This document shows positions 52,752-61,237 of a DNA stretch of 64,000 nucleotides, in pieces. Position numbers and translations under genes: made by a program. The stretch lies in NCBI GenBank assembly GCA_903923395.1, contig CAIXXM010000052.1, positions 39,051 through 103,050 of the forward strand, given 5' to 3'. Below the pieces are notes generated by a model that saw nothing but the letters and a program-made list of their open reading frames with translations, did no database searches and was not told where the DNA came from. The stretch is from an uncultured Acidobacteriia bacterium. Lineage in GTDB: Bacteria; Acidobacteriota; Terriglobia; Bryobacterales; Bryobacteraceae. The first letter of the stretch is position 1, and each line of letters begins with the position of its first letter.

Positions 52752-53774
52752 ATGAAAGCCCCTTTGCGGGTGGTCTCCATCGGTGGCGGAACAGGTCTTT
52801 CCTCACTGCTCAATGGCTTGAAGCGCTTCACCGGCACTGTCGGAGTCGGTCCGGAAGTGGATATTACCGCCATCGTTACCGTGACGGACGACGGCGGCAG
52901 TTCCGGCCGCTTGCGCCGCGATTTCGACGTTCTGCCGCCCGGCGATATCCGCAACTGCATGGCCGCTCTTGCCGAAGACGGCACGCTGCTCTCCAAGCTC
53001 TTTCAATACCGCTTTCAATCGGGCCACGGACTGAAAGGCCACAGCTTCGGCAATCTTTTTCTAACGGCCCTGACGGAAATTACCGGCGACTTTCCCGAAG
53101 CCGTGCAACGCTCCAGTGAAGTCTTGAACATCGCGGGCAAGATCTATCCCTCCACCAATGCAAACGTGGCACTCGAAGCAGTGCTTGAGAATGGCAAGGT
53201 CGTGAGCGGCGAAACCAGAATTAGCCGGAGCCGGAAGCGAATCCGGGAAATCCGGCTCAACCCGCGCCGCGTGAAGCCGCTCAAGGCCGCGTTGGAAGCT
53301 ATTGCCCAGGCGGATTTGATCACGCTCGGACCAGGCTCTCTCTTCACCAGCGTGGTGCCGAATCTGCTGGTCGAGGGCATCCCCAAAGCAATCCGGGGAT
53401 CGAAGGCCATCAAGGCATATTTCGTCAATCTGATGTGGCAGCCCGGCGAAACAACAGATTTCCGGGCCTCTGACCATCTCCAGGCGATTGAGGACCACGC
53501 CGGGGGCAAATTGCTGGATTATGCAGTTGTGAACGTTTCCCCGATTTCGCGCGCGGTGCGAAAGCGGTACGCCGCTGAAAATGCGCTTCCCGTGGAGAAT
53601 GATCTCGATGCAATCCTCGCCCGCGGGATACAGATCCGGGAAGCAAACCTTCTGCAAAAAGGGCCAAATGTGCGGCACAATCCCGAAGCCATCGCGAAGG
53701 TGGCCGTTGAGTTGGCCGTCGAAGGCAGAATCCGCCGGATGGGTTATGCGCTCTTCTGCGAAACTGTGGATTGA
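52752..53774 (+). CDS. YvcK/GlmR-type CofD-like regulator
   Basis: 340 residues. VVSIGGGTGLSSLLNGLK at the N-terminus and VTVTDDGGSSGRLRRDFDVLPPGD are the signature of the YvcK branch of the CofD fold; the GHSFGNLFLTAL and LGPGSLFTSVVPNL segments complete it. In Bacillus the homologue binds UDP-GlcNAc and regulates GlmS and growth on gluconeogenic carbon. Gene order here supports that link: the next gene, only overlapping at its start, is glmU, which makes UDP-GlcNAc. Cytoplasmic. The ATG at 52752 follows a strong AAGGGACGGA site. Confidence 0.9.
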   Translation: MKAPLRVVSIGGGTGLSSLLNGLKRFTGTVGVGPEVDITAIVTVTDDGGSSGRLRRDFDVLPPGDIRNCMAALAEDGTLLSKLFQYRFQSGHGLKGHSFGNLFLTALTEITGDFPEAVQRSSEVLNIAGKIYPSTNANVALEAVLENGKVVSGETRISRSRKRIREIRLNPRRVKPLKAALEAIAQADLITLGPGSLFTSVVPNLLVEGIPKAIRGSKAIKAYFVNLMWQPGETTDFRASDHLQAIEDHAGGKLLDYAVVNVSPISRAVRKRYAAENALPVENDLDAILARGIQIREANLLQKGPNVRHNPEAIAKVAVELAVEGRIRRMGYALFCETVD

Positions 53775-53776
53775 CG

Positions 53777-55150
53777 ATGCGCAATGAAACCACAGTAGTG
53801 ATCCTGGCTGCCGGACAGGGCACCCGCATGAAGAGCAAGATGGCTAAAGTGCTGCACCGGGCGGGCGGCAAGCCGCTGGTCCGGCATGCAATCGATGCGG
53901 CTTTGCGCATCACTTCGGCTTCGCGTATCTTTGTGGTGGTCGGTCACCAGGCAGAGCAGGTGCAACTGGCAACGCAGGACGCCGGGGTCAACTACATTGT
54001 GCAAACCGAACAGCTTGGCACCGGTCACGCTGTGATGTGCGGCGAAGACAGGCTCGCGGGCTTGAGCGGCAAACTCATGATCTTCTACGGGGATTGTCCG
54101 CTGATTCGCCCGGAGACACTGGAGCGGCTCGCCGCCTGGCAGGATCTCGAATGCGCCGGCGGTGCACTGGTCACCACGGATCTCGAAGACCCCACCGGCT
54201 ATGGACGCATCATTCGTGATGGCTCGGGCGGCGTCAGCGCCATAGTGGAGCAAAAGGCCGGTACGCCCCAGCAACTGGCGGTCAAAGAAATCAATGCCGG
54301 AGTGTACTGTTTCGATGCGCCAGCCTTCTGGCGGCACGTGCACGAAATCCGGCCGGATAACCCGGCACGCGAGTACTATCTGACGGATATGATCGCGATC
54401 CTGCTTCGTGCGGGCCATAAGATCGCCGCCATGAAGATTGCCGATCCCAATGAGTTGCTCGGCATCAACAACCGCCTCGAACTTTCCATCGCGGACGGTG
54501 TGCTCCGGGAGCGGAAAGTCCGGGAGTTGATGCTCGCGGGTGTCACGATTGAGCGCCCGGAGACGGTTTGCATCGATGCCGCGGTTCAGATCGGGCAGGA
54601 CACCGTAATCGGTCCTTTCGTTCAGATCACCGGGAATACCGTCATTGGCGAGGATTGCCGGATCGGGGCCTCTTCGGTTCTCCAGAATGCGAAACTCGGC
54701 AACGGCGTGCAAGTGTTTCCCTTTACTTCCATTGAGGATTCGAGCCTGGCCGATGGCGCCCATGCCGGTCCGTACGCGCGTCTTCGGATGGGCGCACAAC
54801 TGGATGCCAACGCGCATGTGGGCAATTTCGTGGAGTTGAAGAAGACGAAATTGGGTGCGGGCTCGAAGTCAATGCACCTCGCGTATTTGGGTGATTCCAC
54901 CATCGGAAGCAAGGTGAACGTTGGTGCCGGTACTATAACCTGCAATTACGATGGCAAACGGAAGAGTCCCACCGTGATTGGAGATGGTGCGTTTGTGGGG
55001 AGCAATTCCACACTGGTGGCACCACTCAATGTTGGTGGCGGCTCGTATGTTGCTGCAGGCAGTGTAATTACAGACGATGTGCCGGAGCACGTTCTCGCTC
55101 TCGGCCGTGCCAGGCAGGTCGTAAAGCCAGGTTGGAAACCGAAAGAGTAA
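53777..55150 (+). CDS. glmU: Bifunctional UDP-GlcNAc pyrophosphorylase/glucosamine-1-phosphate acetyltransferase
   Basis: 457 residues from the ATG at 53777; a TTG at 53771 overlapping the previous stop (TTGA) is the alternative. The N-terminal nucleotidyltransferase half has VILAAGQGTRMKSKMAKVLH and GTGHAVMCGE. The C-terminal left-handed beta-helix (from about residue 250) has hexapeptide repeats and the acetyl-CoA region AHVGNFVELKKTKLG, VGAGTITCNYDGKRK. It acetylates glucosamine-1-phosphate and couples it to UTP, giving UDP-GlcNAc for peptidoglycan and outer-membrane glycans. Adjacent to its likely regulator gene yvcK. All key motifs intact. Confidence 0.95.
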   Translation: MRNETTVVILAAGQGTRMKSKMAKVLHRAGGKPLVRHAIDAALRITSASRIFVVVGHQAEQVQLATQDAGVNYIVQTEQLGTGHAVMCGEDRLAGLSGKLMIFYGDCPLIRPETLERLAAWQDLECAGGALVTTDLEDPTGYGRIIRDGSGGVSAIVEQKAGTPQQLAVKEINAGVYCFDAPAFWRHVHEIRPDNPAREYYLTDMIAILLRAGHKIAAMKIADPNELLGINNRLELSIADGVLRERKVRELMLAGVTIERPETVCIDAAVQIGQDTVIGPFVQITGNTVIGEDCRIGASSVLQNAKLGNGVQVFPFTSIEDSSLADGAHAGPYARLRMGAQLDANAHVGNFVELKKTKLGAGSKSMHLAYLGDSTIGSKVNVGAGTITCNYDGKRKSPTVIGDGAFVGSNSTLVAPLNVGGGSYVAAGSVITDDVPEHVLALGRARQVVKPGWKPKE

Positions 55151-55237
55151 TCTTTCGTCTACCCCAGGGTACTAGCCGAAGGCGGATTGTACAGTTGGCT
55201 GTTCCTCGGTACCGTTGAGTAAGTGGTGAATACAAGC

Positions 55238-56011
55238 ATGCGCCGGGCGGTCTTGGTGATCGCGATGTTCTGTGGCTCCCTGCAGGCGAGCCAGATTGCC
55301 GTCTATCTGTCTGCTCCCTCCAGTGAGTCGAGCACGGTAACGTTCTCCGGGGGCGTGACCTCCACTACGGAAACCTTCAATTCCGGCAGTGGACGTTACA
55401 GTTCCTATACCTCTGCCATCGGGACCTACACCGGACCGATTCTGATCCAGGCAGCGGACCAATACGGTGGTGCCAACGGCAGTAATTACATGGTGTTCGG
55501 TGCCCAGAACAGTTCCTCCGCACCTGTCACACTGACGCTGAATGCCCCGGCCGATTACTTCGGTTTCTGGTGGTCCGCGGGCGATGCAAACAATGGCATC
55601 ACGCTCTATTCCTCCGGCACAAAACTGGCGCATCTTTCCACGGCGGATATCTCGAACCTTCTTTCCGGCCAGAAGGTGACTGCGCTGAATGGCCAGCAGT
55701 ATAACTCCAGCCAGTATTACTGCAATCCCAACAACACCAGTCAGGACTGCAGCGAGCCCTTTGCTTACGTCAATCTGGTCGCCACCGGGCTCACTTTCGA
55801 CACCATTGTCTTCGATAACAGCAATACCACTGGCACTGGTTTTGAAAGCGACAATCATACGGTCGCCAATGGAACGGCCATCGTTCCGACGACTTCAGTC
55901 ACGGTGGAGAACCTCGTCCTGGCCACACCGGAACCCGGCACCACCGTTCTTCTGCTCAGCGCGCTTGGCCTGCTGGGTTGCGGACGCGTGCGCCGCAAGT
56001 TGGGTGCCTAG
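55238..56011 (+). CDS. PEP-CTERM extracellular protein
   Basis: About 257 residues from the ATG at 55238 (MRRAVLVIAMFCGSLQAS, signal peptide); two GTG codons at 55223 and 55226 are alternatives. The middle is Ser/Thr/Asn-rich with conserved-looking strands (ADYFGFWWSAGDANNGITLYSSG). The C-terminus has PEPGTTVLLLSALGLLGCG followed by RVRRK, a full PEP-CTERM signal. Would be processed by an exosortase encoded elsewhere and displayed in the surface matrix. Function unknown. Confidence 0.85.
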   Translation: MRRAVLVIAMFCGSLQASQIAVYLSAPSSESSTVTFSGGVTSTTETFNSGSGRYSSYTSAIGTYTGPILIQAADQYGGANGSNYMVFGAQNSSSAPVTLTLNAPADYFGFWWSAGDANNGITLYSSGTKLAHLSTADISNLLSGQKVTALNGQQYNSSQYYCNPNNTSQDCSEPFAYVNLVATGLTFDTIVFDNSNTTGTGFESDNHTVANGTAIVPTTSVTVENLVLATPEPGTTVLLLSALGLLGCGRVRRKLGA

Positions 56012-56070
56012 ATCACAGACGCGGTCTTCCGCTGCGATGCTATTCTAGGGTTGCCGAACGGGAGCAACAA

Positions 56071-56565
56071 GTGGATCTTAATCTGGAAACCCTGAAAGAC
56101 GAAATTCTGCGGTACCTGGACGGTTCCGAATTTGCTGTTTTCCGCAATCATGCGGGCAGCCTGGAAGGGCTTCCCATGGTGACGTGGGATTCTGACCGCT
56201 TTCCTGACTACCGCATGTTTCTTGAAGCCGCACGAAAAGCGGGCGTGAAGATGGTGTGTCTGGGAACCCGTGAGATCGGTGAAGACGAAGTCGATGAGGC
56301 GATGGATGAACTGGATGCTCTCGGCCTTCCGCGCGACGAGTATCGCGAATTCGAGAAGCGTTTGAAGAATGCGCGCCGCTACGTCGGTGTGACCTGTTCT
56401 TTGGAACTCGCCTTTGACTTCAACAATCATTTCTACGTCTACGAACTCCAGCCTGACTGGTACGAAGACTTCCTCGATGCCATCGAAGAACTGAGCGCGC
56501 TGATTCCTGTGGGTGACGATTCCGGCGAATCCGACAGCCTCGGCGGATTTTACTCGAACAATTGA
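56071..56565 (+). CDS. Acidic conserved-looking protein upstream of recJ
   Basis: About 164 residues from a GTG at 56071 with GGGAG seven bases upstream; the frame is open earlier but the added residues look non-coding. Acidic and helical (LKDEILRYLDGSEFAVFRNHAG; EDEVDEAMDELDALGLPRDEYREF), with aromatic-rich C-terminal strands (FNNHFYVYELQPDWYEDFLDA). No signal peptide or membrane helix. No recognised domain. Its stop overlaps the recJ start by 4 bases (TTGA), so it is probably translated together with RecJ. Confidence 0.75.
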   Translation: MDLNLETLKDEILRYLDGSEFAVFRNHAGSLEGLPMVTWDSDRFPDYRMFLEAARKAGVKMVCLGTREIGEDEVDEAMDELDALGLPRDEYREFEKRLKNARRYVGVTCSLELAFDFNNHFYVYELQPDWYEDFLDAIEELSALIPVGDDSGESDSLGGFYSNN

Positions 56566-58274
56566 GCCTGGCTCCCAAGTGGGTCTTCCCGGAGGAGGTT
56601 GACTCCGCCGGCATTGCTGCGTTCGCGCAGGAAGCCAGTCTGCCCCGGGCTGCCGCGGCGATCCTCTGGCGTCGCGGCTACCGCGATGCTGCCACCGCCA
56701 GGCACTTCCTTTTTCCCGTTACCGCCGATCTAATCGACCCCTTCCTGATGCAGGATATGGCTCCTGCGGTGGAGCGCATTCTTCGCGCGGTTGCTGCCCG
56801 CGAACCTATTGAAATCCACGGTGATTATGATGTGGACGGCGTCACTTCCACCGTCATCCTGAAGAAGGCGCTGGAACTGGCTGGCACTGATGCCGCGTGG
56901 AAGATTCCAGACCGGCGTCAGGGCTACGGCATGCAGGCCGCTTCTATGGAAGAGGCTGCGGCACGGGGCGTCAAGCTCATCATCAGCGTGGATAACGGCA
57001 TCCGGGCCGCAGGTGCGGTGGAACGTGCCACCGCTTTGGGCATGGACGTCATTGTCACGGACCACCACCTGCCCGAAGAAGAACTGCCGCCCGCGCTGGC
57101 CATTCTCAATCCGCAACGCCTCGACTGCGATTACCCCAACAAAGATCTCTGTGGTGCCGGTGTGGCGCTAAAGCTCTCTCACGCGCTCCTTTCGCGCATG
57201 GGCTGGAGCGAAACGAAGCTCAACCGCGTGGTGGAGTCTTTCCTGAAGCTCGCTGCCATCGGCACCGTGGCCGACATTGTGCCACTCACCGGCGAAAACC
57301 GGATCATCGTGAAACACGGCCTGGCCGGTTTGGGGGACCTTCGCAACCCCGGCCTTCGCGCGATGTTGAAAGCCGCGGGCTTTGAGAACGGCAAGATCCC
57401 CAACGCTACTGAAGTTGCCTTCCGTATCGCCCCGGCCATCAATGCTTCAGGGAGAATGGCGCTCGCCAGCCGCGCTGTTGAGATGTTTCTTACGGGCGAC
57501 CAGGCGCTGGCCGACGACATTGCCCGCGAACTCTTCGCCATGAATCAGGAACGGCAAACGGCGGAGCGGGCCATCGTCAAAGAGATCTTTGAAAAGTGCG
57601 CTCAGGTGCCTGTCACGGATGACGAACGCGTGCTCGTCTTCGCGGGCGAAGGTTGGCACCGCGGCGTGGTTGGCATTGTGGCAAGCCGTGTGGTGGAGCG
57701 CTTTCACCGTCCGGCGCTGGTGCTTGGAATCGAGAACGGCACGGCGCAGGGTTCCGGCCGCAGCATTGAAGCCTTTCACTTGCTGGATGCGCTTGAAAGC
57801 ATGCGGGAGATCTTCACCAAGTTCGGTGGCCATGCGCACGCCGCTGGTGTGACCCTGCCAGCAGATCGGGTTGATGAACTGCGCGACAGGCTCTTCCAAT
57901 ACGGGCTGGAAGTCCTGCAACCCGAAGATCTGCGGGCTACCGTCAACATCGATGCGATGTTGAACTTCGATGAGGTGGATGACCGGCTTTGGCTGGCCTT
58001 GCAGGATATCGCGCCGTTCGGAATGCAGAATCCGAGACCAATGTTTGGGGCTCGTGCTGTGGAATTAGCCGGTCCGCCGCAGGTGTGGAAGGAAAAGCAC
58101 CTGAAATTGATGGTGAAACAGGGTAGCAGGACCTTCCTGATGAAGGCCTGGGGCATGGCGGAACAGGCGGAGGAGTTAGCCTCTGCCACGCATATCGATG
58201 TCGGTTTCGAAATCGAGCGCGGCTGGAAAGAGGGCTGGGATCTGATCGCGCGGCGGGTACGGGTCGCGGAGTAG
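56562..58274 (+). CDS. recJ: Single-stranded-DNA exonuclease RecJ
   Basis: 570 residues from a TTG overlapping the previous stop. DHH-family motifs are all visible: HGDYDVDGVTSTVIL (motif I, about 87-100), SVDNGIRAAG, VTDHHLPEEELP (the DHH motif), the CGAGVALKLSHAL stretch, and GHAHAAGVTLP in the DHHA1 domain at about 420-430. A C-terminal OB-like region follows (PPQVWKEKHLKLMVK). It degrades single-stranded DNA 5' to 3' in recombination and mismatch repair, in the cytoplasm. Length is normal. Confidence 0.94.
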   Translation: MSLAPKWVFPEEVDSAGIAAFAQEASLPRAAAAILWRRGYRDAATARHFLFPVTADLIDPFLMQDMAPAVERILRAVAAREPIEIHGDYDVDGVTSTVILKKALELAGTDAAWKIPDRRQGYGMQAASMEEAAARGVKLIISVDNGIRAAGAVERATALGMDVIVTDHHLPEEELPPALAILNPQRLDCDYPNKDLCGAGVALKLSHALLSRMGWSETKLNRVVESFLKLAAIGTVADIVPLTGENRIIVKHGLAGLGDLRNPGLRAMLKAAGFENGKIPNATEVAFRIAPAINASGRMALASRAVEMFLTGDQALADDIARELFAMNQERQTAERAIVKEIFEKCAQVPVTDDERVLVFAGEGWHRGVVGIVASRVVERFHRPALVLGIENGTAQGSGRSIEAFHLLDALESMREIFTKFGGHAHAAGVTLPADRVDELRDRLFQYGLEVLQPEDLRATVNIDAMLNFDEVDDRLWLALQDIAPFGMQNPRPMFGARAVELAGPPQVWKEKHLKLMVKQGSRTFLMKAWGMAEQAEELASATHIDVGFEIERGWKEGWDLIARRVRVAE

Positions 58275-58281
58275 AGAGCTT

Positions 58282-58320
58282 GGCGCACCCCGGTGGTCTG
58301 CTGCGCCACCGGGATGCGCT
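58282..58320. terminator. Convergent terminator hairpin between recJ and a PEP-CTERM gene
   Basis: CCCGGTGG (58289-58296) pairs with CCACCGGG (58306-58313); GCGCA and TGCGC extend the stem with one mismatch. A short T run follows on the plus strand. It lies between the two convergent stops and could serve both. Confidence 0.6.
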
Positions 58321-58331
58321 TTGCACTTGGG

Positions 58332-59052
58332 TTAGCTGCGTCGGCGAAGTTTCAGGCCTGCGGCAGCGGCAAGGCCACCCAGCATCGAGAACCATGTGCC
58401 GGGTTCCGGGGCTGTTGACGCTGCTGCGAGACCGCTGAAGGAATTAAAGTAGTCGCCACCATTGCTGTAATAGGTGAGCCCTGTTCCATCCCATGCGGTC
58501 GAGATAAACCACGAGTTCGCGGTGATGTTCGAGATCACCGTCGCCATGTAGCTGGCATCCAGCACAGAGTTGCTGTTGAAGGCCGTGGACGAGTAGAAGT
58601 GACCGGCCTGCAGGATGCCCGAGCCCACGACGTACCAATCCACATAGGAGCCGCTGCCATTCTTCGATACGTAGATTTGGCTCCCGTTCGCCGGTGAATG
58701 GGCGTTTTGTGTGCTGGAGGCGTCAGTGTTGGTGGTGAACGATTCGAAGCTCGAGTTTGCAGTACCTGAGAAAAACGCCGACATTGCCGTGGGGTTGGGT
58801 GATTTCACCTTGCAGGTGGAAGAGGAGGCATCGTTTGTGCAGTTGTAGAGCGCAGTGTCTGTCGCCCACGACAATGCGAGGTTGATATTGGTTACGGTGA
58901 CACCGCCGCCGGTAGACCAATACTGCGCATTATCACTGGTGCTTGCCGGAATCAGCAGTTAACGAAAGGTTGATGGTTGCTGCTGAGGCGAGTTGAACTC
59001 CACCCAGCAGGGTGAGGAAAAGTGCGGTCGCGGCCGCGAGGCGATTGGTCAA
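58332..59052 (-). pseudogene. PEP-CTERM protein gene with one-base frameshift after the signal peptide
   Basis: A TTG at 59052 with AAAGGA seven bases upstream starts a signal peptide (MTNRLAAATALFLTLLGGVQLASAA) that runs into TGA at 58933-58935. The mature protein continues in the next frame (ASTSDNAQYWSTGGGVTV) to SWATDTALYNC and the C-terminal APEPGTWFSMLGGLAAAAGLK plus LRRRS, a complete PEP-CTERM signal. Removing one base between about 58936 and 58965 restores about 239 residues. Either a recent mutation, phase-type variation or a sequencing error. If real, no surface protein is made from the normal start. Confidence 0.78.
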
Positions 59053-59179
59053 AATCAGATCCTTTGGGGTCAAAAGTAGTGGTGCCGTCGTACTTAGGCA
59101 GACGTTTGTAAATTACCACAAGATCTTATTTTTGTAGTAGATTTGCGGGTGTCGAAGTACTACTCCGGTAGGGGGGGAT

Positions 59180-60298
59180 TTATACCAATACAGTGAAATG
59201 TGTCTCTGTCCGCTGCACGGGGCGGTAGAGGGTGTCCCGTTCCACGGGCGTTCTGCCTGCGAGGCGAATCAGGCGCAGCAAGTCCTGACGGCGCATGCCC
59301 TGGCTGGTTTCCGCGCCGGCGTTGTGGTAAATCTTCTCTTCCACAACGGTGCCATCGATGTCATTCGACCCGAAGCGCTGTGCGATTTGGGCGATCTTCT
59401 CAGACATCATGATCCAGTAGGCCTTGATGTGCGGAATGTTGTCGAGCATCAGGCGCGAGACCGCGATGTTCTTCAGATCATCGAAGCCGGTGGTTTTGGG
59501 GATGTGCGAAAGGGCCGTGTTGTCCGGGTGGAAGGCCAGCGGAATGAAGGTCACGAAGCCGTTCGTATCATCCTGCAGTGCGCGCAGGCGGACGAGGTGA
59601 TCGACGCGGTCCTCTTCGTTTTCGATCTGGCCATAGAGCATGGTGCAGTTGGAGTGCAGGCCGAGTTCGTGAGCGGTTCGCGCGGTTTCGAGCCACTCAT
59701 CGCCGGTGAGTTTGTGATCGCAAATAATGCGGCGGACTCGTTCTGAGAATACTTCGGCACCGCCGCCGGGCAGGGAATCCATACCGGCATCGCGGAGGCG
59801 TGTGAGCACCTCGCGGATGGAGATCTTTTCGCGCCGCGCGAAGTAACCGATTTCCACCATGGTGAAGGCCTTCAGATGGATGGAGGGGTAGCGTTCTTTC
59901 AGGCCGCGCAGCATCTGGCAGAACCAGTCCAGGGTGAGTTCGGGATGCAGGCCACCGACGATATGGAACTCCGTGATCTGTTCCTGCCAGCCGCGTCCAG
60001 CTGTTTCCCAGACCTGTTCGAGGGACATAGTGTAGCCGTTGGGGTCTTTGGCTTTCTTGCCGAAGGCGCAGAGGCGGCAACTGGCGACGCAGACATCGGT
60101 GGGGTTGATGTGGCGGTTGACGTTGAAGTAAGTGGTATCGCCATGCATGCGTTCCCGCACCAGGTTGGCGAGGTAGCCGATGCCGAGCAGATCAGCGCTG
60201 CGGTAGAGCGTGACGCCGTCTTCGAAGGACAGGCGCTGCTGTGCTTCCACTTTGTCGCGGATGGGGAGGAGTCGGCGGTCTTCGAATTGAACAGTCAT
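59180..60298 (-). CDS. mqnE: Aminofutalosine synthase (MqnE-type radical SAM enzyme)
   Basis: 372 residues. The radical-SAM cluster motif CVASCRLC, preceded by FNVNRHINPTDV, and the HIVGGLHPELTLDWF segment are characteristic of the MqnE/MqnC/CofH family; CAFGKKAKDPNGYTMSLEQV favours MqnE. It condenses a carboxyvinyloxybenzoate with the SAM-derived adenosyl radical to give aminofutalosine in the alternative menaquinone pathway. It follows the prenyltransferase gene by 5 bases, supporting the pathway assignment. Confidence 0.9.
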   Translation of the reverse strand: MTVQFEDRRLLPIRDKVEAQQRLSFEDGVTLYRSADLLGIGYLANLVRERMHGDTTYFNVNRHINPTDVCVASCRLCAFGKKAKDPNGYTMSLEQVWETAGRGWQEQITEFHIVGGLHPELTLDWFCQMLRGLKERYPSIHLKAFTMVEIGYFARREKISIREVLTRLRDAGMDSLPGGGAEVFSERVRRIICDHKLTGDEWLETARTAHELGLHSNCTMLYGQIENEEDRVDHLVRLRALQDDTNGFVTFIPLAFHPDNTALSHIPKTTGFDDLKNIAVSRLMLDNIPHIKAYWIMMSEKIAQIAQRFGSNDIDGTVVEEKIYHNAGAETSQGMRRQDLLRLIRLAGRTPVERDTLYRPVQRTETHFTVLV

Positions 60299-60303
60299 GG
60301 CGT

Positions 60304-61188
60304 TTAAGTATGTTGGCGCAACAGGAAAATATCGGCGGCCCAGAAAGCAAAGAACAGGATGCTGACCCAGCCGTTCATGGTGAAGAAGGCCGCGTTGACC
60401 TTCGAGAAATCATTGGGGCGCACGAGGCTGTGTTCGTAGATCAGCAGTGCGGCGATGGCGGCTACGCCCACCAGGCTGAAAGCGCCGAGGGAGAGCTGCC
60501 TGACCAGGAGGACGAGACACAGGATCATGGCGATGTGGAGGAATTTGGCGATCCACAGTGCGTTGGAAAGTCCGAAGCGGGCGGGGATGCTGTGCAGGTT
60601 GACATCGCGGTCGAACTCAAAATCCTGGCAGGAATAGATGATGTCGAAGCCTGCGGTCCAGAAGGTGACTGCGGCGGTGAGCCAGAGAATTCTGGGGTCG
60701 AGTGAGCCCCGCACGGCAATCCAGGCGGCGGCGGGGGCGATACCCAGGGCGAAACCGAGCACCAGGTGGGAGAAGGAGGTAAAGCGCTTGGTGAAGGAGT
60801 AGCAGAGCACTACAGCGAGAGCGATGGGTGCGAGCCGGAAACAGAGGTCATTCAGTTCGTAACTGGCGGCGAGGAAGAGGACGGCGGAGGCTGCCGTGAA
60901 GCCCCAGCCGAAGGTGCGCGAGAGCAGACCGGCGGGGATATGGCGCATCGCGGTGCGGGGGTTGCGGCGGTCGATTTCGGCATCGACCAGGCGGTTGAAG
61001 GCCATTGCGGCGGAGCGCGCACCCACCATGGCGACGATGATCCACAGCACAATCCATGCCGCGCGGGAAGTGGGGAAGCCACTTTCGCGAAATGCCAGCA
61101 GGGCACCGGTGAGCGCAAACGGCAGCGCGAACACGGAGTGCTCAAACTTAATCATTTCGAGCGTGAGGCGCAGACGTTTCAGGAACAT
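60304..61188 (-). CDS. mqnP: UbiA-family prenyltransferase, probable MqnP of the futalosine menaquinone pathway
   Basis: About 294 residues from the ATG at 61188 (MFLKRLRLTLEMIKFEHSVFALPFAL); the earlier start lacks support. Eight or nine membrane segments with the two aspartate-rich motifs of UbiA enzymes: NRLVDAEIDRRNPRTAMR and YSCQDFEFDRDVNLHSIPARFG. Attaches a polyprenyl chain to an aromatic acid in the inner membrane. Adjacency to mqnE points to the prenylation step of futalosine-type menaquinone synthesis rather than ubiquinone. No UbiD-like decarboxylase is in the window. Confidence 0.87.
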   Translation of the reverse strand: MFLKRLRLTLEMIKFEHSVFALPFALTGALLAFRESGFPTSRAAWIVLWIIVAMVGARSAAMAFNRLVDAEIDRRNPRTAMRHIPAGLLSRTFGWGFTAASAVLFLAASYELNDLCFRLAPIALAVVLCYSFTKRFTSFSHLVLGFALGIAPAAAWIAVRGSLDPRILWLTAAVTFWTAGFDIIYSCQDFEFDRDVNLHSIPARFGLSNALWIAKFLHIAMILCLVLLVRQLSLGAFSLVGVAAIAALLIYEHSLVRPNDFSKVNAAFFTMNGWVSILFFAFWAADIFLLRQHT

Positions 61189-61237
61189 GGCTGACAGAAG
61201 GACCGCTTTCAGTTTATCGGATGCCGCATAAAGGGGA

